Of a DNA stretch of 64,000 nt, positions 11,505-23,062 are shown one piece after another. Source of the DNA: Leptodactylus fallax (lineage: Eukaryota > Chordata > Amphibia > Anura > Leptodactylidae). The notes under the pieces are model-generated. The model ran no database searches. It saw nothing but the letters and a program-made list of their open reading frames with translations, and was not told the DNA's origin. The first letter of the stretch is position 1. Each line of letters opens with the position of its first letter. The DNA is taken from the NCBI GenBank assembly GCA_947044405.1, contig CAMRHE010000011.1:10105001-10169000 (forward strand), written 5' to 3'. Both the position numbers and the translations under genes were made by a program.

Positions 11505-11700
11505 CTAACACTTATGGCCATGACTATAGCTGGGTGTCATCAGCATAAAGATGGTATTGAAAGCCAAATCTGCTGATGGTTTGTCCAATTGGGCTGTGTG
11601 CAGAGAGAAGAGGAGGGGGCCTAGGACCAAACCCTGAGAAACCCCAACAGCAAAGGAAGAGGAGAAGAGATTGCACCAATGAATGATAGTATAGAAAGTA
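11505..11700 (-). pseudogene. LINE reverse transcriptase fragment, L2-like
   Basis: On the minus strand a short piece shows the RT block GxSQGxVLGPLLFSL followed by YADDTQL, in two overlapping frames because of a shift. The YADDTQLY form fits L2-type LINEs rather than CR1. Only this block is preserved; ends are not defined. Confidence 0.6.
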
Positions 11701-11860
11701 TAATTTTTTAAAGCTGGGGATATAGGAATAATAATTTCCACAGGCCTGTTTTAAGTAGATGCTCAGCTCTATCTTCATGGTAGGCATGGAAAGAAATGCT
11801 CCCTTATCAGTTTTGGAGTTTTGATACTTAAATACAACCTCTTGTACTATAATCATTGAT

Positions 11861-12086
11861 CTACAAAGCAGTTGTTATCTAAACTAGTTGTTTTGGTATA
11901 TATCTTAAATATATAGAGATGGGACAAATTTCTCTATATTCTTTCAGATTCTGGTGGTTTGGTTCAAAGATTTGTTTTGGGTCAAAGAAATTTGGTATGA
12001 ACCATATATTAAATTGGCTTAAATCATTGTGTATGACACTGTCAGGGCTCTTAGAAACATATCTATCCGATTTCTAGCTCTCAAAG
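11861..12086. repeat. Left inverted arm
   Basis: It pairs with 14716-14942. The outer edge reads CTACAAAGCAGTTGTT. A TAGAGATGGGACAAATTTCT stretch in the arm resembles hAT ends seen elsewhere in the window. Confidence 0.8.
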
Positions 12087-12887
12087 GCTGAAGTTGTCAT
12101 GCATCACTTAGAGATGGGTGAACTGATTTGACCTGAATATTTCAAATTGTTCAGTTTTTAACAAAATCGAACAAATGACAATTCATCTTGGACCAACTAA
12201 AATGGCTGCCACCACATATATTGCGCAGGAAAAATACAGAAGAGGCACGTGTTGTTCATCAGCTGACAGTCTCACACCCAATAGTCAGTGGGAGGGGGAG
12301 GTTGACAAAAACAGGAGTTTGATTTCCATTTTCAAAATAAGTCTATTAGCTAAAGTATTAATAATGAGGTACTGGATGACAGTTACCATATCAGAATGGC
12401 TCAACCTAATTGGCAAAACCCAACAATTTAAGACAATTTTGTATAAATCTAGGAATCATATAGCTAAATGGGAGGAAATATGAGGAAGATGGTAGAGGAA
12501 TGTTAGTGGCCCCCTCTTCAAATTTTGGGCTGTTGGAATTTTTTTACACCCCTTTTCAGGTGTAATTCCTCCTCAGATGGGATTCGATGTGGATGGGAAG
12601 GGGGATAATTTTTTGTGAGGGTATGATAAAATAGGTTATTATAGATTTTGATAGTTAATATATATTTTTAGATAGAAATGTATTACTGTATTATGCGTGA
12701 ACTAACTGTATAAATAAATAATTTAAAATAAAAAAGATAAAGGACAGTTAAACCTTTCATTGCCAAATATTCTAATTTTAGGTCTGCTGTGCAATAGAGC
12801 AGTTCCATCTGTCTACAGAGTTTTTAAACAAAGATTTTACTGATATTTTTTGTTAAGGGTTTTTTTTGGGCAAAACGCCTATCCTGT

Positions 12888-13262
12888 CTGTGCTAATCTG
12901 AAGAAAATCTCCATTATTTAAGGGTTTAATGTGTTGCTCACTCAATAAACAGTTTTGCACAGCCTGCACAAATCTGAAAAAAAAAAACTGATATATAAGA
13001 GTTTTGAGGGGGCTCATCCAATAACTAGTGTGATGGAGTGTGCTAATCTGCAGAAATATTAATTGCTTGGTTTTTTTTTTTTGTTGTTGTTGCTTACCCA
13101 ATAAACAGTATGAAGGAGCCTGCTAATCTGAAAAAAAATATTACTGTACTTTCTTAAGAGTTTTTTTATTGCTCACCCACTCTCACAGATTGTGCTAATT
13201 TGAAAAAATAATTACTTAAGGGTTTTTTTTCTTGGTTATCCACTATTCATACAAACTGCCTC
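12888..13262. repeat. Degenerate tandem repeat, ~78 bp x 5
   Basis: Units begin with TGTGCTAATCTGAA-like sequence at about 12888, 12967, 13040, 13122 and 13191. Each runs through an A-rich patch, a T-run and a TGCTCACCCAATAAACAG-like stretch. Copies are diverged. There is no coding potential. Confidence 0.75.
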
Positions 13263-13297
13263 CATTGTAATGGAAAAAAAAAACAAGCTGACTAAAT

Positions 13298-13480
13298 AAC
13301 AATAATAATAATAACTTTATTTTTATAGCACCAACATATTCCGTAACACTTTACAAATCAGAGGACACATGAACAGACAATATGAGACATCACAATGTGA
13401 TAGAGAAATTAACATATCAAAAAATAGGAGTGAAAGCCCTGCTCGCGAGAGCTTACATTCTATGAGGAAGCTAGTCTAAT
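13298..13480. repeat. Interspersed repeat with (AAT)n end
   Basis: An AAT run is followed by TTTTTATAGCACCAACAT and a segment ending in GCTTACATTCTATGAGGA. The block at 38197-38400 has the same plan (ATT run, TTTATATAGCACCATTAA, then CTTACAATCTATGA). This is a common vertebrate SINE or LINE-tail type. Confidence 0.65.
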
Positions 13481-13979
13481 AGTAACTGTCTAGGTCAACC
13501 TTTTAGTATAAGTGATCCACCATCTCTGCTAGTGGAACAGCTACAAATAACAGGAGTAAAAGTATAAGCATCAGCAGTCAGTCCAATATTTGAATTTTTA
13601 ACCTTACAGTGCCAACCAGGCCTACAACAGACAACTGACATCCACCGGCTACACCACCAGGTAGATTGTACCTAGAGCGCATCTATATTTCAGCAGATAA
13701 CTTTGAACCCATGGAAATCTAGGCCAATAGGTTACAGCAGTGAAAGGAGCTGACCCAGTTTGCCATGGGAGTTTTATCTTGTCCGGCCTCAAGCATAATG
13801 GCCAAGAGGGTGTTAAGTGCTGCTGGTGGCGTTGTAACACCTAAAAGTACGAAACGGTCCACCACTAGTGTGGAAAAAGTTACTTTCATCAAAACTAATC
13901 GGCATGGATCCGTGAGGATTTTCACACACCTCCGGCTGATGCCTCAGAATAAAGCTACCACTCTCTCTCTCTCTGTATT

Positions 13980-14270
13980 ATGTTCCATTTCCTGTACTGC
14001 TGATGTTCCCTGGTACTCCTATACAGCTGGACATCATCTCTTACAGCCTGCTCCATCACATTATTCCATGTTGTACTGCCATTCATGTTGCCACAGCTAT
14101 TACCACTGCCACCATTCAGCCAGACATGTCCTGCAATCTGGTCTATCATATTATTCTATGTCATGCTGCCACTGATGTTGAACACAGCTAGCACCACTGC
14201 CACTCAATCAGACATATCCTGTGGCCTGGTCCATCACATTTCACTATACCACACAGTTGGTGCCACAGTG
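13980..14270. repeat. Imprecise tandem repeat
   Basis: Phrases such as CCAGACATGTCCTG / CAGACATATCCTGTGG and GCCACAGCTATTACCACTGCC / ACAGCTAGCACCACTGCC recur at roughly 100-bp spacing, alternating with CTGGTCYATCA motifs. It lies within the inverted-arm element and does not encode a domain. Confidence 0.5.
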
Positions 14271-14715
14271 TTGGCATAAAAAAAAATAGAAATAGGTCCC
14301 CACGTCAAAACAAACCTGTGCCATTGCATCTTTCAATGCCAATGCCATTTTGATTTCACATCTGCTCCCATGAAGGGATAATTTTTAATGACTTTTGTTT
14401 TGGAAAGTCACTTACTCATCACTTTTCAACCAGGCAGACAGACACACATTTGTCTCCCAAATATCAAGCCTGTAGCACTTAAACTTCTTCAAAGCTGGCT
14501 ATTGTTTCTATAAAACCATTGTATTTTGCAATATAAATGCCATGTGTGCATAAAAAAAAAAAAAACACAAACAAGCACCTTTTCCCCAAAAAAAGGTAAT
14601 TTTTGGAGCATTTTAAATGTCAAAATAAGTTAAAGGAAGTGCCATTGCAGTGTATGGTTAAACTAGGAGTTTGTACATGTCACTTTCACTTTGACATAAC
14701 TTCAGCTATGTTTGA

Positions 14716-14942
14716 CTTTGAGAGCTAGAAATCGGATAGATATGTTTCTAGGAGCACTGACAGTGTCATACACAATGATTTAAGCCAATTTAATTATATG
14801 GTTCATACCAAATTTCTTTGACCCAAAACAAATCTTTGAACCAAACCACCAGAATCTGAAAGAATTTAGAGAAATTTGTCCCATCTCTATATATTTAAGA
14901 TATATACCAAAACAACTAGTTTAGATAACAACTGCTTTGTAG
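14716..14942. repeat. Right inverted arm
   Basis: It is the reverse complement of 11861-12086. The outer edge reads AACAACTGCTTTGTAG. The inner edge lies within a GAGAGCTAGAAATCGG stretch. Confidence 0.8.
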
Positions 14943-14944
14943 AC

Positions 14945-15780
14945 ATAGTACAGTTACAAAAATTATACAGTACTGTGTAAAAATTTTAGGAATGGGGGTT
15001 AAGAATGCTTACAAAAACTGAAGTGTAATAGTTTAGTTTTGTCAATTATTGAAGCAACAAAAAAGAAATTTAAATCAAACCAGTACTCACAAAATGTCAC
15101 TTACTCAATCTTGCACTCACTCTTCACTCAGGCAGCAAATTGTGCATAAATCACACCCCAACACAGTCCTCGCACCCAAAATACACGCTACCACCACCAC
15201 TGATTTGACGGCTACTAACATACTAACATACACAGGCGTCTTTCCAACAGTCAGACACAAACATACCTCAAAATAGGTAATGGGTTCATAGAGCACGCAC
15301 AATGTAACCTTAAATTTAACAATTAAATACCCAAAGGGTTCAGTGCTATATATACAAGAAAAGGTAATAAATGACACAGATTGAAAACAGCCTTAAAATA
15401 AATGGGAGAAAAACAGAAAAATCCCTGCTTGGGAATTTTCTGATGGAAATGGACACATCCAGCTCTCTTAGCTAGCTTCCACAGATGTGACATCAGTTAA
15501 AAGGTATCATAGTCTCGTAAGGCTTGTGTATAGCCACCCCTCCCTGCCATGGTGACTCCCTCTCTCACTCTCTAAGATGGGGGATGAACAACTCATCTTC
15601 ATCCTGAAAAGCTGGAGCATGAATTGTTTCAAAGAGCTGACAGGCCACCCTCTTCCATGCCTGGCTGCCCAAGAAGCTGTAAAGTATTAAAATCTGGCAG
15701 GCAGGGAGGATCCTTGTATACACGCAAACCACTGAGGTAAATTGGAAACACAAATATAAACAAAACATTCACTAAAGATA
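14945..15780. other. Non-coding stretch, nothing recognised
   Basis: Short open frames are present on both strands but none shows a motif. The right end becomes a TA dinucleotide run that served as a Tc1 target at 15785. Confidence 0.5.
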
Positions 15781-15786
15781 TATATA

Positions 15787-17417
15787 CAGTACAGACCAAA
15801 AGTTTGGACACACCTTCTCATTCCAAGAGTTTTCTGTATTTTCATGACTATAAAAATTGTAGATTCACACTGAAGGCATCAAAGCTATGAATCAACACAT
15901 GTGGAATTATATAGTTAACAAAAAACTGTGAAACAACTGAAAATATGTCTTATATTCTAGGTTCTTCAAAGTAGCCACCTTTTGCTTTGATTACTGCTTT
16001 GCACACTCTTGGCATTCTCTTGATGAGCTTCAAGAGGTAGTCACCTGAAATGGTTTTCACTTCACAGGTGTGCCCTGTCAGGTTTAATAAGTGGGATTTC
16101 TTGCCTTATAAATGGGGTTGGGACCATCAGTTGTGTTGTTCAGAAGTCAGATGGCTACATAGCTGATAGTCCTACTGAATGGAGTGTTAGAATTTGTATT
16201 ATGGCAAGATAAAAGCAGCTAAGTAAAGAAAAACGAGTGGCCATCATTACTTTAAGAAATGAAGGTCAGTCAGTCTGAAAAATTGGGAAAACTTTGAAAG
16301 TGTCCCCAAGTGCAGTGGCCAAAACCATCAAGCGCTACAAAGAAACTAGCTCACATGAGGACCGCCCCAGGAAAGGAAGACCAAAAGTCACCTCTGCTGC
16401 GGAGGATAAGTTCATCCGAGTCACCAGCCTCAGAAATGGCAGGTTAACAGCAGCTCAGATTAGAGACCAGGTCAATGCCACACAGAGTTCTAGCAGCAGA
16501 CACATCTCTACAACAACTGTTAAGAGGAGACTGTGTGCAGCAGGCCTTCATGGTAAAATAGCTGCTAGGAAACCACTGCTAAGGACAGGCAACAAGCAGA
16601 AGAGACTTGTTTGGGCTAAAGAACACAAGGAATGGACATTAGACCTGTGGAAATCTGTGCTTTGGTCTGATGAGTCCAAATTTGAGATCTTTGGTTCCAA
16701 CCACCGTGTCTTCGTGCGACGCAGAAAAGGTGAACGAATGGACTGTACATGCCTGGTTCCCACCGTGAAGCATGGCGGAGGAGGTGTGATGGTGTGGGGG
16801 TGCTTTGCTGGTGACACTGTTGGGGATTTATTCAAAATTGAAGGAATACTGAACCAGCATGGTTACCACAGCATCTTGCAGCGGCATGCTATTCCATCCG
16901 GTTTGCGTTTAGTTGGACCATCATTTATTTTTCAACAGGACAATGACCCCAAACACACCTCCAGGACTGTGTAAGGGCTATTTGACCAAGAAGGAGAGTG
17001 ATGGGGTGCTACGCCAGATGACCTGGCCTCCACAGTCACCAGACCTGAACCCAATCGAGATGGTTTGGGGTGAGCTGGACCGCAGAGTGAAGGCAAAAGG
17101 GCCAACAAGTGCTAAGCATCTCTGGGAACTCCTTCAAGACTGTTGGAAGACCATTTCAAGTGACTACCTCTTGAAGATCATCAAGAGAATGCCAAGAGTG
17201 TGCAAAGCAGTAATCAAAGCAAAAGGTGGCTACTTTGAAGAACCTAGAATATAAGACATATTTTCAGTTGTTTCACACTTTTTTGTTAAGTATATAATTC
17301 CACATGTGTTAATTCATAGTTTTGATGCCTTCAGTGTGAATATACAATTTTTATAGTCATGAAAATGCAGAAAACTGTTGGAATGAGAAGGTGTGTCCAA
17401 ACTTTTGGTCTGTACTG
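15787..17417 (+). mobile_element. Tc1-like DNA transposon with 267-bp inverted repeats
   Basis: The element (1631 bp) lies between TA dinucleotides at 15785-15786 and 17418-17419. The ends begin CAGTACAGACCAAAAGTT and mirror each other. The inverted repeats are 15787-16053 and 17151-17417, 267 bp each, and the right one includes the last 34 codons plus the stop of the transposase. It sits in a TA run shared with the next Tc1. Confidence 0.93.
16201..17254 (+). pseudogene. Tc1 transposase, nearly complete
   Basis: The frame begins at ATG 16201. Two early stops (16210-16212 and 16279-16281) fall in the N-terminal helix-turn-helix region. Then a long clear run (from 16294) has an RPRKGRPK basic linker, LWSDESK (first Asp) and QQDNDPKH (second Asp). 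An extra base near 16965 shifts the frame just after the second Asp. The remainder, with [11 protein letters not shown] (third acidic residue), ends at 17254 with FEEPRI. All catalytic residues are intact, but three lesions prevent a full product. Length would be about 350 residues, normal for Tc1. Confidence 0.9.
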
Positions 17418-17427
17418 TATATATATA

Positions 17428-18998
17428 CAGTGGGTACAGAGATTATTCAGACCCCTTTAAATTTTTCACTCTTTGTTTCATTGCAGCCATTTACTAAAAG
17501 CAAAAAAAGTTCATTTTATTTCTCATTAATGTACACCCAGCTCCCCATCTTGACAGAAAAACCAGAAATGTAGATATTTTTGCAAATTTATCAAAAAAGA
17601 AAAACTGAAATATCACATTGTCATAAGTATTCAGATCCTTTGCTGTGACACTCATATTTAACTCACAGGATGTCCATTTCCTTCTGATCCTTCTTGAGAT
17701 GGTTCTACTCCTTCATTGGAGTCCAGCTGTGTTTAATTAAACTGATTGGACTTGATTAGGAAAGGCACACACCTGTCTATATAAGACCTCACAGCTCACA
17801 GTGCATGTCAGAGCAAATGAGAATCATGAGGTCAAAGGAACTGCCCAAGGAGCTCAGAGACAGAATTGTGGCAATGCACAGATCTGGCCAAGGTTACAAA
17901 AGAATTTCTGCAGCACTCAAGGTTCCTAAGAGCAAAGTGGCCTCCATAATCCTTAAATGGAAGAAGTTTGGGACGACCAGAACTCTTCCTAGACCTGGTT
18001 GTCCAGCCAAACTGAGCAATCGTGGGAGAAGAGCCTTGGTGAGAAAGGTAAAGAAGAACCCAAAGATCACTGTGGCTGAGCTCCAGAGATGCAGTAGGGA
18101 GATGGGAGAAAGTTCCACAAAGTCAACTATCACTGCAGCCCTCCACCAGTCGGGGCTTTATAGCAGAGTGGCCCGAAGGAAGCCTCTCCTCAGTGCAAGA
18201 CATATGAAAGCCCGCATAGAGTTTGCCAACAAATACACGAAGGAACTTTTTGGCATTAATTCTAAGCTGTATGTGTGGAGAAAACCAGGCACTGCTCATC
18301 ACCTGCCCAATACAATCCCAACAGTGAAACATGGTGGTGGCAGCATCATGCTATGGGGGTGTTTTTCAGCTGCAGGGACAGGACGACTGGTTGCAATTGA
18401 AGGAAAGATGAATGCGTACTAGTACAGAGATATCCTGGAAGAAAACCTCTTCCAGAGTACTCTGGGCCGAAGGTTCACCTTCCAACAAGACAATGGCCCT
18501 AAGCACACAGCTAAAATAACAAAGGAGTGACTTTGGAACAACTCTGTGACCATTCTTGACTGGCCCAGCCAGAGCCCTGACCTCAACCCAATTGAGCATC
18601 TCTGGAGAGACCTGAAAATGGCTGTCCACCAACGTTCACCATCCAACCTGACGGAACTGGAGAGGATCTGCAAGGAAGAATGGCAGAGGATCCCCAAATC
18701 CAGATGTGAAAAACTTGTTGCATCATTCCCAAGAAGACTCATGGCTGTACTAGCTCAAAAGGGTGCTTCTACTTAATATTGAGCAAATGGTCTGAATACT
18801 TATGACCATGTGATATTTCAGTTTTTCTTTTTTAATAAATTTGCAAAAATATCTACATTTCTGTTTTTTTTTGTCAAAATGGGGCGCTGGGTGTACATTA
18901 CTGAGAAATAAAATGAACTTTTTAGCTTTTAGTAAATGGCTGCAATGAAACAAAGAGTGAAAAATTTAAAGGTGTCTGAATACTTTCCGTACCCACTG
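17428..18998 (+). mobile_element. Tc1-like DNA transposon (1571 bp)
   Basis: TA duplications lie at 17426-17427 and 18999-19000. The ends begin CAGTGGGTACAGAGATTA and mirror as TACTTTCCGTACCCACTG. The inverted repeats span about 17428-17646 and 18781-18998, with the AAGTATTCAGA motif repeated at the inner edge. Only ten bases, all TA repeats, separate it from the preceding Tc1. A second copy of this family is at 39053-43802. Confidence 0.92.
17805..18776 (+). pseudogene. Tc1 transposase lacking its first catalytic Asp
   Basis: The frame starts at ATG 17805 (MSEQMRIMRSKELPK) and reads cleanly through the helix-turn-helix and basic linker. After NKYTKE it jumps in frame to LFGINSKLY, so the segment that would hold the WSDETK motif is deleted and the first catalytic aspartate is gone. 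Further stops are at about 18420 and 18527. The second motif reads QQDNGPKH and the third [11 protein letters not shown]. The product could not cut DNA. The end is at TAA 18774-18776. Confidence 0.88.
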
Positions 18999-19000
18999 TA

Positions 19001-20527
19001 AATATATATATTAACAGGTCAAAATGTCAGCACTCCAGCAGGTTCAAATATTCAGTGTCTTTATTTCAAGGCGACATTTCGGTTCTCAACTAGAACCTTT
19101 CTCAAGGACAATACAGTGATACTGGCAACAATATAAGGGGTGTTCAATCCCCAGTGTAATTATCTCAATCCATATTCAATACCAGAAAAAAGTGAAAAAT
19201 ACAAAGTGCAACAATGCATAAATACACATGAATAAAGTGCAATAAACTTTTCAGAAACATACATTTAAATAGCGTGTAAAAAAGTGACAAAAGATTATAA
19301 AAATCCTAAAAATAGTTTAAACAATTTAATTGGTAACGCAGGTGTTAATAATAAAAACAAAATGGAACACTCCCACTTACTATACGGCATTAATCACAGG
19401 TCCACAGTGTGAACAGCACCCCATATCGATATTGGTGTGCATACAGCGCTAATGCGCATGCCTAGAAGGTCAAAAAGTATAAAGACTGGGACACATCAAA
19501 AGCTCATGCCTACGCATGCGCAATAGCATTACCAGTGCTGGACATGCATATTAGAAGCTGGCAAGTGTTTATAGATACACTGCGCATGTCCGACATGCGC
19601 AGATTACAGTACGCCTCATAAAATTGAATCAGACTGCGTTAATAAACGCTATTCAGGTCTGAAAAACAGGGTAAATTACTGAAATGAGCTTAACAAATCA
19701 ATGAGGTATATAATAGATATCAAGTAAACCATAGCATAATATATAAAGTATAAGATATAACAAATAAAAATGAATAAAGATAATAGTAAAAAATAATGTG
19801 AAAATAATATAATAAAAAATGACAGAAACTCCATTTTAAGAGGCTAAGTGACAGACCCGACCACATCGTGGCTGGGACTCCCACCTATAGCGATCAACCA
19901 GACTCTATGGTAAGGGTGAAGTAATTAAACCACTATCCCACCATACGGGTCATTCAACGACGCTCCAATCTAGCCTTAGACTAGACAGTCATCTCTACCC
20001 AAATAGCCTTTGGGATCGAATTTATGCTAATCTATATTATAGAGTTGGAGACATGTCAGAAACAAACCAAAGAAAAAGGGAAAATAAATGATAAATATGC
20101 CAAGAAATAAAAATAATAATAATAAATACACCATAGATATTCCATCAATTGATGTGCCCCAGAATACAAAAAATTGCAAAAAATCAGTTTATTTAAACAA
20201 GTATAATAATAAGATGTCCTTTATGCTAATAATGAGATGTCTTTTATAGTAATAGTCGGAATGTTCCAAAAATTCATTCTAAATAAACCTGCATAATTTA
20301 ATGTGAATCAATATAAGCGTAGATCTGAAAGAAAAAATATGTGATTAATATTTATACAGTAAAAATTAAGTAAAAAAAAAAAAAAAAAAAGAAAAATTCT
20401 TTAAAAAAATTTTTTACTCACTAAATGTATCTGAACAGGTAATAAAGGGACGTTGTATAGACCCAAGGCAAGCAATCTCCCTAACTCATAGTAGAGAGTT
20501 TATAGTCTACATTTAAGCCATTTGGCT
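19001..20527. other. AT-rich non-coding region, possible Penelope-type UTR at its start
   Basis: Positions 19015-19135 contain GGCGACATTTCGGTTCTC and GAACCTTTCTCAAGGAC, phrases that resemble Penelope-like element untranslated regions; I give this low weight. The rest holds several GCGCATG motifs (19450-19600) and long A/T-rich stretches, with an A-run near 20370. No gene was recognised. Confidence 0.35.
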
Positions 20528-20625
20528 TCAGGTCATTTAAGGGTGGGTTCACACCTGCGCTTGAGTCTGTCCGCTGCCAATCCGAGTGAAAATCTCGGGG
20601 AACGGGATTGGCATCGGATACCGTT
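20528..20625. repeat. Interspersed repeat end (TTCACACCTGCGC family)
   Basis: The motif GGGTGGGTTCACACCTGCGC is present here. Its reverse complement form occurs at 38744-38767 and a shorter form at 54404-54426. It forms the left limit of the myosin-like sequence that follows. The class of element is not clear. Confidence 0.55.
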
Positions 20626-20631
20626 TTGGTG

Positions 20632-22580
20632 CAAAATAAAGACAAAGAATTGATGGAGATGTTGTCTGTCCATGCTCAGAAAGTGCAAACCTTACAGGAG
20701 AGTCACAAAAAAGTAGAGACTCAACTTCAAGTGCTGCAACTAAAAGTCACAGAAAAGGACAGGTTTCAAGCAGAACTGCTAGACAAGGCAAACAGACTAC
20801 AGGTGGAATTGAATAATGTCACAGGGCTTCTTTTTCAAGCAGACAGCAAGTTTATCAAACTTTCCAAAGATTTTTCTACACTAGAATCTCAGCTTCAGGA
20901 CACTCAGGAACTTTTGCAAGAAGAAACCCGTCAGAAGCTTGACCTTAGTACAAAACTAAAACAAATGGAAGATGAGAAAAGTGGTTTCCTTGAGCAACTA
21001 AAGAGGAGATAGCAAAAAAAGATTTGACAAAGCAGATTTCAACACTGCAGGCTCAGGTGACTGATATGATGGAAAAAATGGAGGATAGTATTGGGTCCTT
21101 GGACTCTGTTGAAGAACTAAAGGAAAAGTTGCAAAAGGAGCTAGAAGCTACAAATCAACGGTTTGAAGAGAAGGCTGCTGCTTATGACAAACTTGAGAAG
21201 ATGAAAATTAGACTTCAGCAGGAACTAGAAGATGTAGGTGTAGATCTTGATCATCAATGTCGGATTGTGTCAAATTTGGAAAGGAAGCAGAAAAAGTTTG
21301 ATCAGCTGCTTATGCAGAAGAATGTGACTGTGCTGAAGCAGAGGCTTGTGGAAAAGAGACCAAAGCTCTTGCCTTGGCTCGCTCCCTAGAAGAGGCCCTT
21401 GAATTGAAGGCCGAGTTAGAGAGGCTCAACAAGCAACTGTGCACTGAAATGGAGGATTTGGTTAGCTCCAAGGATGAAGTTGAGAAAAACCTGGAATCTG
21501 TGCAGATATTGTATGAGAACAAAGCTAATGCTTATGACAAGCTGGAAAAGGCCAAGAGAGAATTGGACCTCCAGATAGAAGACATGAAGATTCAGTTTGA
21601 GGGAAACCTGTCTAATTTATCTGCTGAGATTGTAGATCTAAAAATGCTTGTTGCTAAACTAAAGGTGCAAGTGAACAAGCAGGAGGAAATTGCACGCATC
21701 AAGAAACAGCTGGAGTTTCAGATGGATCAAGTGAAGCATGAGTCAGAAATAAAGTTGGAAGAGCGCACTTTTCAGATTGAACAGTTAAAAACCGAAGTGG
21801 AATCTAAAAGAGAAGAATTGGATCGAATGCAGCAGTCTTTATCCAATACTGAACAGTCGGCATCTGCCCTATCTTCAAAGCTGGCAGCACTAGAAGCTGA
21901 GAAAGACTCGCTGCAGAACCTGTTAACCTCTAAAGAATCAGAGCTGGAAGGTGCACTAGTAAAAACTGAGATTGAGGCTGCTCAGAAAAATGTGGCAGTG
22001 AAGAAAGTTCTGGAACTGGAATCAGAGATTTGTACGCTACAGAAGGCGTTAGAATTGGGGAAAGCTGCCAGCATAGAGGCAGAGAAAGCAGAGACATTAA
22101 GGCAGCCAGAACCTGTAACCAAAAAGCATCTGGGTACTGACAGTAAAAACTGTGATGTTGAAAACTTGGTATCCCAGTCCTCCGGTGTTAGCACAGAGAA
22201 TGATAATAACTCAGAGAATGTTGAGATGACGATGTCACCAGCTCCTGTACTGTCAGAAAGGAGTTGGCACGAAAATTCTTGCAATCTATCACAGCACCGC
22301 AACATGCCTCCAGAAAGTTATGCGTATGAGAAAGAGGAGGTAAGACTAGAGTATGGAAGTGGTTCTCCGGCTGCCGTACAGGTGTGGAAGCATTATACAG
22401 AAACCATTCCAATATATGATGTGGCAGTTGTTAAAAACATACCAGAAAATGTAGTTCAGCATGATCTATTTTGTGAGGGTGTACTGTATGGCCCTTGTGC
22501 AGAAGAAGATATTGCGGTACAGAGCTTGTGTATCTCAAACAAAGAGGAGAGCAAGCAGCCTATGTCTTCTAAGCCTTGAT
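20632..22580 (+). pseudogene. Intronless copy: non-muscle myosin II rod fused to another coiled coil
   Basis: Three shifted frames carry coiled-coil protein. Up to about 21480 it follows the non-muscle myosin heavy chain tail (closest to MYH9 from memory), with blocks such as [15 protein letters not shown] (20880), AAAYDKLEK (21177), VDLDHQ (21240) and [15 protein letters not shown] (21350-21395). Myosin tails assemble into filaments with actin. Introns expected in the gene are absent, so this is an RNA-derived copy. A stop at 21010-21012 and shifts near 21015 and 21320 break it, and several Arg codons have become Cys (CpG decay). From about 21480 a different heptad-rich protein begins, followed by a low-complexity part to 22580 that I do not recognise. 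Confidence 0.75.
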
Positions 22581-22905
22581 GGTGATGGCAAAGTTTGCTT
22601 TGAGATGAAGGTTACGGAAAAAGTACCCGTGAAACAGTTATACTCTAAAGGCATTGATGTGCATGAAGTACGTGTTAGTTGGTCTCTGAGCTCTTGTGGA
22701 TTCATGATAGGAGAAGATGAAGATTCTTACGGCTATTCACTAAAGGAATCAAAGTCATGCAATGGGATGGCTGAAGACTATGGCGAGAAATGTGATGAAA
22801 ATGATGTGATCCCCTGTATGGCGAATTGTGAAGGTGATGAAGTAAAACTTGCCTTTGCACAGAATGGCCAGGATCTTGGCGTAGCAGTTAAAGTGATGAG
22901 AAACC
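22578..22905 (+). pseudogene. hnRNP U-like SPRY domain fragment, intronless
   Basis: This segment reads [15 protein letters not shown], then [37 protein letters not shown] and [17 protein letters not shown]. These blocks match the SPRY domain of hnRNP U family proteins, nuclear RNA- and chromatin-binding proteins. Only the domain core is present; the upstream SAP and downstream ATPase-like regions are missing. It follows the coiled-coil pseudogene in another frame and ends about 150 bases before a retroelement polypurine tract. It is a partial copy, unlikely to work as a protein. Confidence 0.75.
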
Positions 22906-22919
22906 GGAAGTGTCGAGTA

Positions 22920-23049
22920 ACCGGAATTTGGAAGAAGAGACCGCCAGATTGGGACTTCTGGAGAGACACTGGACAGGCATGCATGTTGAAGAGGGACTTC
23001 GTCATAGGATGTCTCGTCCCATTGTATCTCACCCCATGGGTAGTGAACT
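22920..23049 (+). other. Unassigned retroelement-like coding tail
   Basis: Two frames are open up to a stop near 23050 (one has [10 protein letters not shown], another [16 protein letters not shown]). The position directly before a polypurine tract suggests the last part of a retroelement coding region. I cannot name the domain. Confidence 0.4.
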
Positions 23050-23062
23050 GAGGGGGAGGGTA
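23050..23062 (+). promoter_or_regulatory. Polypurine tract before 3' LTR
   Basis: The run GAGGGGGAGGG sits directly upstream of a TG-starting LTR. Such tracts prime plus-strand DNA synthesis in LTR elements. Confidence 0.7.

Larger units (their letters stand above)
11861..14942. mobile_element. 3.1-kb element with ~226-bp inverted arms
   Basis: Positions 11861-12086 are the reverse complement of 14716-14942 with modest divergence. Terminal inverted repeats this long with a non-coding interior suggest a foldback or non-autonomous DNA transposon. Inside lie a 78-bp tandem repeat (12888-13262), an ATT-tailed repeat (13298-13480) and a degenerate repeat (13980-14270). No transposase was found. 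The flanks do not show an obvious target duplication. Similar arm and interior sequence recurs at 50140-51260. Confidence 0.65.

Noticed and set aside
12110..12480. TAGAGATGGGTGAACTGATTTG at 12110 as the start of a complete hAT element
   Set aside because: No matching end with an 8-bp duplication could be found; it may be a decayed fragment.
22578..22905. SPRY segment as a working hnRNP U gene
   Set aside because: Only a domain core is present, without introns, in the middle of unrelated sequence and followed by a retroelement end.
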